Below are positions 48,524-57,613 of a stretch of 64,000 nt of DNA, in pieces. Position 1 is the stretch's first letter, and every line of letters begins with the position of its first letter. The stretch is from Legionella donaldsonii. Lineage in GTDB: Bacteria; Pseudomonadota; Gammaproteobacteria; Legionellales; Legionellaceae. The notes below the pieces were generated by a model. That model had not been told where the DNA came from. It worked only from the letters and a program-made list of their open reading frames with translations, and did no database searches. The stretch covers positions 1,249,501-1,313,500 of the forward strand of contig NZ_UGOA01000001.1 of assembly GCF_900452385.1 (NCBI RefSeq), in the 5' to 3' direction. A program made the position numbers and the translations under genes.

Positions 48524-48824
48524 AAAATTTAAAAATCGTCGAGTCAAGACTGTTTTTTTATTATTTATTTGTTTATGATGCTCCACCGAAGACTTATTTT
48601 CTACGTCCTTAGCTATTGTGGATAATTCTTTACTCGCCTCGTCCATTTTTTATAATACAACATCTAATTCTCATCCGACCCCCTTATTTTAAAAGGGTTT
48701 TGCCATTTTTTCTTTCATTATTGATTTTTACGTTATCCACAAAAACTGTGGATAAAAATGTGTATAGAGTGGTAAATCTCAATGAACTAAAGCAGTTGAG
48801 TAGGTGCTCAACAACTTAACATGG
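48524..48824. other. DnaA-box element, copy A
   Basis: Perfect DnaA boxes (TTATCCACA or its complement) lie at 48617-48625, 48733-48741 and 48747-48755; a near match, TGTGTATAG, lies at 48759-48767. A T/A-rich run (GACTGTTTTTTTATTATTT) begins ~70 bp before the first box. The whole segment is a diverged repeat of 57256-57564 with the same box order and spacing. The short + frame at 48616-48819 overlaps the boxes and is not considered a gene. The rest of 48235-49015 shows no gene. Confidence 0.8.
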
Positions 48825-49015
48825 TTGATCATCCGCTAAGCCGCATAGATTTTACGTACAGTGGCTACTGATGCTTATTGCTCCTAATTTGCGCTTTAAA
48901 ATTAATGTGGGCTTGGTGGCTACTTCCATTCATAGTCGAGCTAATTCCTGTAGGAATGAATCAATAACCTAAAAAAATTACTGAATTCAGGTTAAAAGAC
49001 CGGCATACAAGCACT

Positions 49016-49170
49016 TTAGTTGCTTGGCTCATTAAACGCATAGTAGTTATTGACAGGAATGAAACCGTCTTCCGTACAAAATGCTTGGAAAACAACATCG
49101 CGCAGCGAAGGCATCATAGGGTTGTTAAAAAATGTAATAGCATGATAAATTGAATTTTTTAATAACAGGG
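49016..49170 (-). pseudogene. C-terminal fragment of an unidentified protein
   Basis: About 50 codons on the reverse strand end in TAA at 49016. They read like real protein: SIYHAITFFNNPMMPSLRDV, then AFCTEDGFIPVNNYYAFNEP. An in-frame stop lies at the upstream end and there is no start codon or ribosome site. The parent family is not recognised. It overlaps the chitinase promoter region. Confidence 0.45.
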
Positions 49171-49180
49171 AAGGTCAAGG

Positions 49181-51523
49181 ATGAGATATCTACACGTTGG
49201 ATTAGGTATTTTAACGGCGGCAACAGGGATGGCACATGCTTCTCTACAATCCACTAGGGCTCAACCCACAACCTGTATTACCTCTCATTTCAGTGCGACA
49301 GGCAGTCAATACTGGAAATCAATTGTTTTAAAGTTGACGAATAATTGCAGTCAGGCCGTCGATTTTCAAAATACAACGATATCGTTTCAGACAACCGAAG
49401 CGTTAAATACGTCATTTTGGGGTGATTTTTCACCGCTGTCTTACCCTGACAACGTATTAAATATTACTTCACAACAACAACCTGGCAATCAGTTTTTAGC
49501 AACCCTTAACCTGCATTTCCCGAGCTTCTCTGGTGCTAATAGCCTTTTACCCATCGGCAGCTCTATTTCAATTAAATATGGCGCAACGACCGATAGCCAT
49601 ATAGAGGGTACTACCAATGTTTACCTCAGCACCGTGGTAGAAACAGGCAGTATTCAAATAACTAATTCCTCAGCGAAGCCAACGAATGTTTCGCAAAATT
49701 ATGCAATGGTTCATTTGACAATGAATGGTCAATCGGTTGGCGATATCCAGTTACCCTGGCAAAGTTCAAAAACGTTATCCGGTCTTGCTGCCGGTAACTA
49801 TACGATTTCAGCCGATACAGTCACCGACAGCGCCGGCAACAATTATGTAGGCCAGGCCAATCCCAGCAGTGTTAATTTAGTTGCCAATGAGACAGTGAGC
49901 TCAATAATTAGTTACGCACAGCGACAGCAACTCGGGAAATTACGCATCAATTTACAAAATGTACCTAATGAGATAGCCGGTTACAGTGAAAATCCTTCTG
50001 TCTTAATTACCCAGGCCAACTCAGGTAACTCACAAACACAATCATTAAGCTGGGGCAGTGTGACAACCGTCTCTCAATTAGCTGAGGGCTCAACTTACCA
50101 ATTCTCGACATCGACCATTAATTACAATGGTTACAACTGTTTGCCAACCTTTACTCCTGCTTCTTTAGCGGCCAACGCGACCAACGTCCCAGTGACTAAT
50201 TTAACCTATCAATGTATTCAGGTAGCACAAGATTCTGTGCGATTAGAGGTGAATGGCGCACCGCCTTCTTTATCTGCGTTAAAAATTACTTTAACACCCA
50301 ATAACGGTTCACAGTCTGTCGAACAAACTATCGATTTAACGAATGGCAGTGGCTCAGCGTCTGTCTCTTTAACCGATGGCGTTATCTATACCGTTTCAAC
50401 TAATGCGGTATCTGGCTACACGGTACGATTTTCCCCTCAGCCTTTAACAGCCACTCCAGACGCCGTTGAAATAATTAGCTTAACTCAAGAGGTTGCTTCA
50501 GGGGGACGTATTATTGGTTATATCCCGGGCTGGAAAACCCCGCCTACCGCGCAAGCCTTAGCGAATGCGGGATATACCCATGTAATGATTGCCTTTGGAG
50601 TATTTAGTACAAGTACACCTGGAGTCATCACCCCGGCTTTCGATACGGTTACGAAAGACTATATCCAGTCGCTTCATGCCGCTGGCATTAAAGTGCTTCT
50701 TTCTTTAGGCGGTGCGTTAACAAGTCTTCCTAATACAAGTGTTGATTTTCATCAAGTATTAACTGCAGCTGCTTCAGCAGAAGACTTTAAACAAACCTTT
50801 ATTAATTCTTTAAATGGCTTAATCACGCAATACCATTTTGATGGTTTTGACATCGATATTGAGCACGGCATTAATGGTGGTGGGACTTTTTCTCAACCAC
50901 AAGGGGATATTGCCGTACTCGCTAGCATTATCAATACGATGCACAATCAAAATCCTTCTCTCCTGATTACCTTAACGCCGCAGGTTGCTAATATTGCAGC
51001 GACAAGGGGGTTTGATCAGACCTGGGGTAATTATGCCTCGTTAGTGATGCAGACTCATACCTCTCTGGCCTGGGTTGGGATTCAGCTCTACAATACAGGC
51101 TGTGCATTTGGTATTGACCTGGTATGTTACGGTCCCATTCCTACGAATACCCCTGATTTCTCCGTCGCGATGGCTACTGATTTACTGGCAAATTGGCCTG
51201 CTAGTGTGAATGGGCAAACTACAGGCTTTCAGCCTTACATTAGCCATTTACAACCGTCACAAGTTGTCATTGGTTATCCGTCTGCTAACGCAAATGGACA
51301 AAGTGACGGCTCGCCTATAACGCCAACCGCCACGATTAAGCGCGCAATTCAATGCCTTAAAACAGCGGTTGCTGGTAATACAAGCTGCGGCAGTTATATT
51401 CCACCTCAAGCCTATGGCAATATTGGCGGTGTCTTTAATTGGGAAGTCACTTATGACCAAAGTAATAGTTTCAAATTTGCGACGGAACTAAAAAACTGTG
51501 TCATTAATGGGATTTGCAATTAA
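49181..51523 (+). CDS. chiA: Secreted family-18 chitinase, ChiA-like
   Basis: A 780-residue protein. Signal peptide (LHVGLGILTAATGMAHA), then ~430 residues of beta-rich N-terminal domains (carbohydrate-binding or Ig-like), then a GH18 domain with the catalytic FDGFDIDIEHG, the substrate strand VKVLLSLGGA-like region and a conserved C-terminal GGVFNWEVTYD. It hydrolyses chitin. In L. pneumophila, ChiA is exported by type II secretion. GGAAGG precedes the ATG. The gene is flanked by a remnant upstream and a hairpin downstream. Confidence 0.92.
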   Translation: MRYLHVGLGILTAATGMAHASLQSTRAQPTTCITSHFSATGSQYWKSIVLKLTNNCSQAVDFQNTTISFQTTEALNTSFWGDFSPLSYPDNVLNITSQQQPGNQFLATLNLHFPSFSGANSLLPIGSSISIKYGATTDSHIEGTTNVYLSTVVETGSIQITNSSAKPTNVSQNYAMVHLTMNGQSVGDIQLPWQSSKTLSGLAAGNYTISADTVTDSAGNNYVGQANPSSVNLVANETVSSIISYAQRQQLGKLRINLQNVPNEIAGYSENPSVLITQANSGNSQTQSLSWGSVTTVSQLAEGSTYQFSTSTINYNGYNCLPTFTPASLAANATNVPVTNLTYQCIQVAQDSVRLEVNGAPPSLSALKITLTPNNGSQSVEQTIDLTNGSGSASVSLTDGVIYTVSTNAVSGYTVRFSPQPLTATPDAVEIISLTQEVASGGRIIGYIPGWKTPPTAQALANAGYTHVMIAFGVFSTSTPGVITPAFDTVTKDYIQSLHAAGIKVLLSLGGALTSLPNTSVDFHQVLTAAASAEDFKQTFINSLNGLITQYHFDGFDIDIEHGINGGGTFSQPQGDIAVLASIINTMHNQNPSLLITLTPQVANIAATRGFDQTWGNYASLVMQTHTSLAWVGIQLYNTGCAFGIDLVCYGPIPTNTPDFSVAMATDLLANWPASVNGQTTGFQPYISHLQPSQVVIGYPSANANGQSDGSPITPTATIKRAIQCLKTAVAGNTSCGSYIPPQAYGNIGGVFNWEVTYDQSNSFKFATELKNCVINGICN

Positions 51524-51571
51524 TCGCCAGGTTGCACACCGTTTGAAAGAGGGCTGTGTAAACGAAGTCCG

Positions 51572-51608
51572 GGCTTGAATTTTGTATTCAACAATCAAAA
51601 TTCAAGCC
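51572..51608 (+). terminator. 13-bp hairpin after the chitinase
   Basis: GGCTTGAATTTTG pairs perfectly with CAAAATTCAAGCC around an 11-nt loop, 49 bp after the chitinase stop. No T-run follows. From here to 51877 no gene is seen. Confidence 0.6.
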
Positions 51609-51877
51609 TTGCTCCATAGGTACTCCCTAGTAAGAAAATTCAGAGAATAGCATTCAGAGTAATGACAGGAATAGAAACGCAGTTGTTAATTGAAACGCTT
51701 TGTAGAGGAGCTAATTTGCTCCTTTAGTGTCTGCTGAATTCTAAAAATTCATTGCAAGACACTAAAGAATCAAATAGTATAAAAAGCGCGTTTGAAGTAT
51801 TAAATGCAACAAGCGCTGACAGAGAGGAATTCGAGCGCCTCCCCGCCAGCTGACCAAATTTATCACAGGAGATAAAG

Positions 51878-51970
51878 ATGGCTAAAGGAATCTTAGTCTA
51901 TTTCAGTTTTGTATTTCAATGGCATGTCCGTAAGAAGCCACCAAAATTTCCCATTATTTACACCGGTTGA
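51878..51970 (+). CDS. Possible 30-residue small protein
   Basis: ATG with ideal AGGAG spacing starts MAKGILVYFSFVFQWHV and ends in TGA after 30 codons. The first half is hydrophobic and aromatic, the second basic (RKKPPKFP). It could be a small membrane peptide or a leader for the regulator gene 142 bp downstream. Only the strong ribosome site supports it. Confidence 0.4.
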   Translation: MAKGILVYFSFVFQWHVRKKPPKFPIIYTG

Positions 51971-52112
51971 ACATTAAGGGCATGGTTTACAGCGTGCTTT
52001 TAATTCGCTTTTAGCCAGAAATCTTAATTATTTCAGCGACTAGAGACACAGGAATTATTTTTTCCATTAATTCCTGTGCTAAGTCACACCTTTAAAAAAT
52101 AAAGGAAGAATA

Positions 52113-52511
52113 ATGGTGAAAACAAAGCAAGAAAGCTTGAGGAAAACGAATTTAATCGACAGTCCCTTTTTTAAAGTGTTTGCAAAGAATTACCTGGACT
52201 ACTTAGGGAATAGCAGTCCTACCAACAAACAGCTAGCTGAAATCCAGGCCTTACTTTCCAATACCTGGATACGACTTCCGATTTGTTTCGACCTACGTTT
52301 AAGTGAGCAGGAAAAACAGTGCCTGTATCTATCCGCACAAGGTAAAGAGGTGAAAGAAATAGCTGCGTTTTTAAAGGTATCCACCCGAAGAGTGACTCAG
52401 CATCGGCAATCCATCTTTCAAAAATTGAATTGTAAAAATATAACCAGTGCAATTATTGTCGGGCTGCGGTTTGGGGTAATCAAAGCTGAACATCTATTAG
52501 ACGAAAAGTAG
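52113..52511 (+). CDS. LuxR-type helix-turn-helix regulator
   Basis: A 132-residue protein whose C-terminal half is a LuxR/GerE DNA-binding domain: LSEQEKQCLYLSAQGKEVKE, then FLKVSTRRVTQHRQSIFQKL. The N-terminal ~60 residues are too short for a receiver or autoinducer domain. AAGGAAG is upstream of the ATG. Targets unknown. It resembles the short LuxR proteins common in Legionella. Confidence 0.85.
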   Translation: MVKTKQESLRKTNLIDSPFFKVFAKNYLDYLGNSSPTNKQLAEIQALLSNTWIRLPICFDLRLSEQEKQCLYLSAQGKEVKEIAAFLKVSTRRVTQHRQSIFQKLNCKNITSAIIVGLRFGVIKAEHLLDEK

Positions 52512-52623
52512 ATTGCTTGGGTAGATGGCAAATTCCAGATGGGGGAGATGTAAGATGTGAATCTTGATATAAATTTTGTTGTACAACTATTTAAAATAAA
52601 TAGGACATTTGGCGTATTGGGAC

Positions 52624-52736
52624 AATAAAACGATGCTTTATTAAGCATAATGCTGCTATATTCTGATTAATAAAAAGTAAGATTATTAATCATGAAATGG
52701 AATTGGCAGCTTGAGAATTGGCCTAATTATACTTGA
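52624..52736 (+). pseudogene. Relic of a Fic gene with its operator
   Basis: This stretch matches 39830-39942, the promoter and first codons of the second Fic gene, with about ten differences by eye. The start ATG at 52692 reads MKWNWQLENWPNYT then a stop. The inverted repeat next to the ATG (GATTAATAA 52665, TTATTAATC 52683) is kept exactly; the upstream one has decayed. The remaining gap to 52958 contains no gene I can support. Confidence 0.85.
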
Positions 52737-52958
52737 ATTAAAAATAATTGCTGTTTCGGATCCAGTACACGCAAGGTTATCTCATCGACCCTATCGCCTC
52801 CAGTAGGGATCAATGTAGCACTGGACGAAATTCAAACGTTTAAAGGCCTGTTATTTGATTCTGATGAGTAAATGCTGGTCAAAAATGATTTCTCGAAAAA
52901 CCGATCTTTAAGGTGAAATTGAAGTTGGATATTCTCTTGGATGAGGAGCACTGGATTT

Positions 52959-54248
52959 ATGTCCGATAAAATTGATGAAAAGGAGTTACCATTTAAATCG
53001 GTTCTTGATCAGACTGATGATGTCGTTATCATCACTGCAGTTGAACCTCTCAATGAGCCATTTGGGCCAAAAATCCTTTATGTCAACAAAGCGTTTACAA
53101 CGCTTACCGGCTATACCCAGGAGGAAGTTCTAGGTAAAACACCCCGTATTTTACAAGGAGATAAAACGGATAAAAACACGCTAAAACGAATTAGGATCGC
53201 TTTGGAAAAAAAAGAAGCTATCCATGTTGAATTATTAAACTATGCCAAAGATCAAACAGAGTATTGGCTCGATTTTACTATTATCCCTATTAAAGATAGT
53301 AAGAAGAGGATTCAGTATTTTGCTGCGATTGAACATGATATTACTGAGCGAAAAAAACTGGAAGATGCAAAGGCTATGCTTTCTGCTCTTGTTGAGTTTT
53401 CAGGGGAAGCAATCATAGGAAAAAACCTGGAAGGGATCATACAAAGCTGGAATGAAGCAGCCAGGAATCTTTACGGTTACACTGAAAAGGAAGCCATAGG
53501 GGCTAATATAAAAATGCTATTTCCTAAGGAGAGGAAGAGAGAGTTTCAATATATCATGGATAAAATGGTTAAGGATCAACCCATTAAAGGCTTTGAAACA
53601 GTCAGAATGCATAAAGAGGGTCATATTATTCCAGTTTCTCTTACGATAGCGCCAATAAAAAATGCTCGGGGAAAGATAATAGGAGCATCAACAACAGCTC
53701 GCGATATTACCCAACAAAAAATAAACGAAGAAAAATTAAAACACCTCGCAGAACATGATGTTTTGACAGGATTGATTAATCGCCCACTCTTTGAAGATCG
53801 CCTGGTTCAAGCACTGGCTATTGCAAAAAGAACAAATTGTAATATGGCCGTTTGTTTTTTAGATATCGATGGTTTTAAAAACATTAATGATACTTACGGT
53901 CACGATATAGGCGATTTGGTATTGTGCACGGCAGCTCAATGCATGCAAAAATGTATACGGGACATTGATACGCTAGCACGGTTTGGTGGAGACGAATTTG
54001 CATTAATATTGTCCTACCTTAATGAAGAAAAGGATGTTATTAAAATAGTGAAGAAGTTAATTCGTTTATTCTCAAAAGGATTTTTGATTGAAAATTATAA
54101 CCTCAAAGTTACTTTGAGTATTGGTATTTCATTGTACCCCAGAGATGGCATGAATGATCTTCTTAAGAAAGCGGATGCTGCGATGTATTACGTGAAAAAA
54201 CACGGCAAGAATAATTTTATTTTTTTCAATGCAATTGATAAGAACTAA
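52959..54248 (+). CDS. Cytoplasmic PAS-PAS-GGDEF diguanylate cyclase
   Basis: About 429 residues with two PAS domains (each closed by a PAC-type segment, EHDITERKK and TTARDITQQK) and a GGDEF domain with the intact active site RFGGDEFALIL and an NDTYGHDIGD motif. It should synthesise c-di-GMP. AGGAG 10 bp before ATG 52959 favours this start over the in-frame ATG at 52941. First of three closely spaced genes in the same direction, though the 308-bp gap downstream argues against one operon. Confidence 0.88.
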   Translation: MSDKIDEKELPFKSVLDQTDDVVIITAVEPLNEPFGPKILYVNKAFTTLTGYTQEEVLGKTPRILQGDKTDKNTLKRIRIALEKKEAIHVELLNYAKDQTEYWLDFTIIPIKDSKKRIQYFAAIEHDITERKKLEDAKAMLSALVEFSGEAIIGKNLEGIIQSWNEAARNLYGYTEKEAIGANIKMLFPKERKREFQYIMDKMVKDQPIKGFETVRMHKEGHIIPVSLTIAPIKNARGKIIGASTTARDITQQKINEEKLKHLAEHDVLTGLINRPLFEDRLVQALAIAKRTNCNMAVCFLDIDGFKNINDTYGHDIGDLVLCTAAQCMQKCIRDIDTLARFGGDEFALILSYLNEEKDVIKIVKKLIRLFSKGFLIENYNLKVTLSIGISLYPRDGMNDLLKKADAAMYYVKKHGKNNFIFFNAIDKN

Positions 54249-54380
54249 TTTAGGTTGGTATTATTTGTCCTGAAATTAGGGATAAACAGTCTGGTGGCAC
54301 TCGCAGGGCACGAGATAACAAGAAATCATGATTGATGACAGCCGATGGTAATGATTAATTTAACCTAATTTATTGATTAT

Positions 54381-54398
54381 ATTGCTATTAATAGCAAT
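54381..54398. promoter_or_regulatory. 18-bp perfect palindrome
   Basis: ATTGCTATTAATAGCAAT lies within the 308-bp gap upstream of the GNAT gene. It could be an operator. Nothing else stands out in the gap. Confidence 0.35.
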
Positions 54399-54556
54399 TC
54401 CTGCGATTAGTTTCATTCTCCAAATTCAAACGGTTTCCTTGGCGTAGATAGCCAATTAGCCTTAGTTTTGGATAGCAGGCAATACGTAGCATGTTCTATG
54501 AATATAAAAATAAATGGATTACAGTAAGCTTCAATTTTTAAAGAGGAGCGTCTCCG

Positions 54557-55027
54557 ATGAGTATTACCATCTCCTATCTTAAAAATCATCCTCAAGTAAT
54601 TCCTGCTCTAGCAAGGATTTGGCATTCTGTTTTAGGACGTGTTTGGGTGCCAGACATTCCCATCGAACGTGTCGAGCAGCGTTTTCGTGAGCATTTGAAC
54701 GATGTGGTGTTGCCAATGACCTTTGTTGCTTTTGATGGAAATAAACTCGTAGGTAGTGTTTCTTTACGTGAAAATGATGGAATTCAGCCGCATTTGACGC
54801 CCTGGCTTGGTTCTCTTGTGGTCGATACAGCCTATCAAAAATGTGGTATTGGAAAAATGCTAATTGATGTCACCAAGCAAAAGGCCATTGAATTAGATTT
54901 TAAGACATTGTACCTGTTTACTTTCGATCCAACACTTCCTGCTTATTATGTGCGACAGGGATTTAATAAAATTGGTATGGATGAATTTAGAGGGCATCCT
55001 GTCACCGTGATGGAAACATCGCTGTGA
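54557..55027 (+). CDS. GNAT-family acetyltransferase
   Basis: A 156-residue acetyltransferase with LGSLVVDTAYQKCGIGKMLI (acetyl-CoA loop KCGIGK) and AYYVRQGFNKIG. GAGGAG precedes the ATG. Substrate unknown. It lies between two GGDEF genes. Confidence 0.87.
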   Translation: MSITISYLKNHPQVIPALARIWHSVLGRVWVPDIPIERVEQRFREHLNDVVLPMTFVAFDGNKLVGSVSLRENDGIQPHLTPWLGSLVVDTAYQKCGIGKMLIDVTKQKAIELDFKTLYLFTFDPTLPAYYVRQGFNKIGMDEFRGHPVTVMETSL

Positions 55028-55230
55028 GCCGTTATTGGCTACAGTCAATTGCTTTCTTTTGAAGCAGGGACTCCTATCCCGGAAATCCGCAGCAAACTCT
55101 TTTGCACATCGCCGAATTCTTCTTACAGGAGTATGGAGTTCTTTGAGCTGAATGATTAAATCTTATGCTATCATTTACTATGTCTTATTGATTATATCTC
55201 TTAAGGCCAAGGAATCGGTAATGAGCGGAC

Positions 55231-57204
55231 ATGAAAAACAAAGACATTCAACATTTCAAAGAAGACGCTAAAGCCATTTTGGAGGCAGTTCCAGATTTGT
55301 ACCTTATTTTATGCCCCCGATTTAATATTGTTGGTGCAAGCGATGCGTATCTTAAAGCAACGATGCTGAAGCGAGAGGACATACTGGGACACTCTGTCTT
55401 CGATATTTTTCCAGACAATCCTGATGATACGTCAGCAACCGGCGTCAGTAATTTGCGTTACTCGTTAAATCGGGTATTAGAAGGCAAAGTTTCTGATGCG
55501 ATGGCTATACAAAAATATGCTATTCGACGCCCTTCTGCTTTAGGCGGGGGTTTTGAGGAGAGGCACTGGAGTGCCATTAATTGCCCCATTCTGGATCAAG
55601 CTAACCGCGTCAAATACATTATTCATCGAGTCGTGGATGTAACAACCTTTATTCATCAGCAATCTCATGACGACCAATCAAAAATTATGGAAATCTTGCA
55701 AGGTCATGAAGGGCAGGTTGGTTGGGAAATCATGGAGAGAGCTAATAATCTTCAAGAGGTTAATAAGACGTTGCAAGAAAGAGAGGGGTATAATTCGGCT
55801 TTTTTGTCTGCTATTCCTGATGCAATGATTTTAGTGAATCGTGACGGAAAAATTGAATTTAGTAATACTCAGGCAGAAGTCATGTTTGGCTACACCAAAA
55901 AGGAATTATTAGGACAAGCAGTCGAGTTATTAATGCCTGAAAATGCGGCTAAAATACATCCTCAGCATCGTGAGGATTATTTTAATGCGCCGCGCGTACG
56001 TCCCATGGGGCTTGGCATGGAGCTTCAAGGAAAGCGAAAAAATGGGGACATATTTATCATTGAAATTAGTTTAAGTCCGTTGCAAACCCCTCAAGGAGGT
56101 AGTGCAATTGCTATTATCCGCGATGTAACGCTGCGAGTTGAACAAAACAAATTATTACAACAAAAAGAAAAGTCTCTCAGAGAATTGTATGAAACGGTTG
56201 AGAAAGAGAAATCGCAACTTAAATCGATTAATCAAAAGATGTTTATTATTACACAATTAAGTGAAACTTTTCTTGCTTGCAACACAATTGATGAAATACT
56301 GGAGTCCTTCTCATCGTTTGCTAATAAAATTCTGGGTTTCTCTAAGGGCGCTCTATATCTAATGCATAATTCACGCAACTACCTGGAAAAAAAAATTACA
56401 TGGGATGATGTAAATCATTATCCAGTGATTTTTTCTTCCAATGAATGTTGGGCTTTAAGACGAGGTTGTATTCATGAGGTCAGTGAAGTGCAGCCCGGGG
56501 TTGTATGTCGGCACATCAAAGAGATGAAACAAGAACAGCAGGCATCCTTGTGCATCCCCTTAATGGCTCAAAATGAAATACTAGGCCTGTTATTGATTAA
56601 TAGGGATTCTGACGAACAGAATACGTTAATTCCAGTGGTTGCAGAAACAGTCTCACTAGCGATTGCAAATATCAGATTGAAAGAATTACTTCATTCCCAG
56701 TCTATTCGTGATCCACTTACCGGCTTATTAAATCGTCGCTTTCTTGACGAATTTATGATCAAGCAAATAGGGCAAGCAAAACGTACCAAGACATCCTTGG
56801 TATTTATTATGGTTGATATTGATAATTTTAAAGCAATCAATGATAGTTTTGGCCATGAAATAGGAGACTATGTGTTATCTCGCCTGGGTAATTTACTTCC
56901 GTCTTTGGTTCGAGAAGGTGATTTGGCCTGTCGCTACGGAGGGGAAGAGTTTTTAATTGTTATACCGAACTGTGATGCTAAGAATGCAAAGCTCTTTGCT
57001 GAAAAAATACGAAATAAAGTGAGCAGAATGCGGATTGTAATTGAAGAACGGGTCTCTAATATTGCTATATCACTTGGCGTTGCAATCTATCCAGGGGATG
57101 GTTCGTCATTGAAAGAGTTAGTCGATGCAGCCGACCAGGCATTATATGCAGCTAAAAGACAAGGTAAAAATAAGACAATTATATTCACTGAAATTAATAA
57201 ATAA
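55231..57204 (+). CDS. PAS-GAF-GGDEF diguanylate cyclase
   Basis: A 657-residue soluble protein. An N-terminal PAS-like domain (~10-150), a second PAS (~185-305) with PAC ending, a short coiled linker, a GAF domain (~335-490, containing CWALRRG and CRHIKEM) and a GGDEF domain with RYGGEEFLIVIP. The GAF domain shares its Cys/His pattern with the GGDEF protein at 18177-20318. No membrane spans. Active-site residues are intact. Confidence 0.9.
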   Translation: MKNKDIQHFKEDAKAILEAVPDLYLILCPRFNIVGASDAYLKATMLKREDILGHSVFDIFPDNPDDTSATGVSNLRYSLNRVLEGKVSDAMAIQKYAIRRPSALGGGFEERHWSAINCPILDQANRVKYIIHRVVDVTTFIHQQSHDDQSKIMEILQGHEGQVGWEIMERANNLQEVNKTLQEREGYNSAFLSAIPDAMILVNRDGKIEFSNTQAEVMFGYTKKELLGQAVELLMPENAAKIHPQHREDYFNAPRVRPMGLGMELQGKRKNGDIFIIEISLSPLQTPQGGSAIAIIRDVTLRVEQNKLLQQKEKSLRELYETVEKEKSQLKSINQKMFIITQLSETFLACNTIDEILESFSSFANKILGFSKGALYLMHNSRNYLEKKITWDDVNHYPVIFSSNECWALRRGCIHEVSEVQPGVVCRHIKEMKQEQQASLCIPLMAQNEILGLLLINRDSDEQNTLIPVVAETVSLAIANIRLKELLHSQSIRDPLTGLLNRRFLDEFMIKQIGQAKRTKTSLVFIMVDIDNFKAINDSFGHEIGDYVLSRLGNLLPSLVREGDLACRYGGEEFLIVIPNCDAKNAKLFAEKIRNKVSRMRIVIEERVSNIAISLGVAIYPGDGSSLKELVDAADQALYAAKRQGKNKTIIFTEINK

Positions 57205-57255
57205 TAATTCAGATTGGTTATTTTGACAGAGTCTGCAAGGTAAGCAGTTAACAAC

Positions 57256-57564
57256 TTAAATTTAAAAATTCTAGAGTCAAGACTGTTTTTTTAATATTTA
57301 TTTGTTTATCATCACCCACGCATAGTTCTTTTTTTATTTTCTTATAAAGTCTGTGGATAATTCTTTGGTCTTCCCGTCTATTTTTTAGAAAAAAATACCG
57401 TTTAATAATTCAAAAGCCTTATTTTAAAAGGGTTTAATAAAACGCTTTAGGGATTGTTGTTTTTTTATCTTATCCACAATATCTGTGGATAAGCGTGTGT
57501 ATAGAATGCTAAATCCTAATGAACTAATACAGTTATCCATGTGCTCAATTACTTAACACGGTTC
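57256..57564. other. DnaA-box element, copy B
   Basis: Perfect DnaA boxes at 57352-57360, 57470-57478 and 57484-57492, and the near match TGTGTATAG at 57496-57504. Distances between box starts are 118, 14 and 12 bp, versus 116, 14 and 12 in copy A. The same T/A-rich run precedes the first box. A further near match (TTATCCATG) follows at 57533. It lies between convergent genes. Confidence 0.8.
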
Positions 57565-57613
57565 TCTTACTTAAGAACACGATGAGGTAGCTAGAAACCC
57601 CTATCCAACATTC

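Noticed and set aside
48616-48819. 67-codon forward frame
   Set aside because: It coincides with the DnaA-box element and its sequence resembles no protein.
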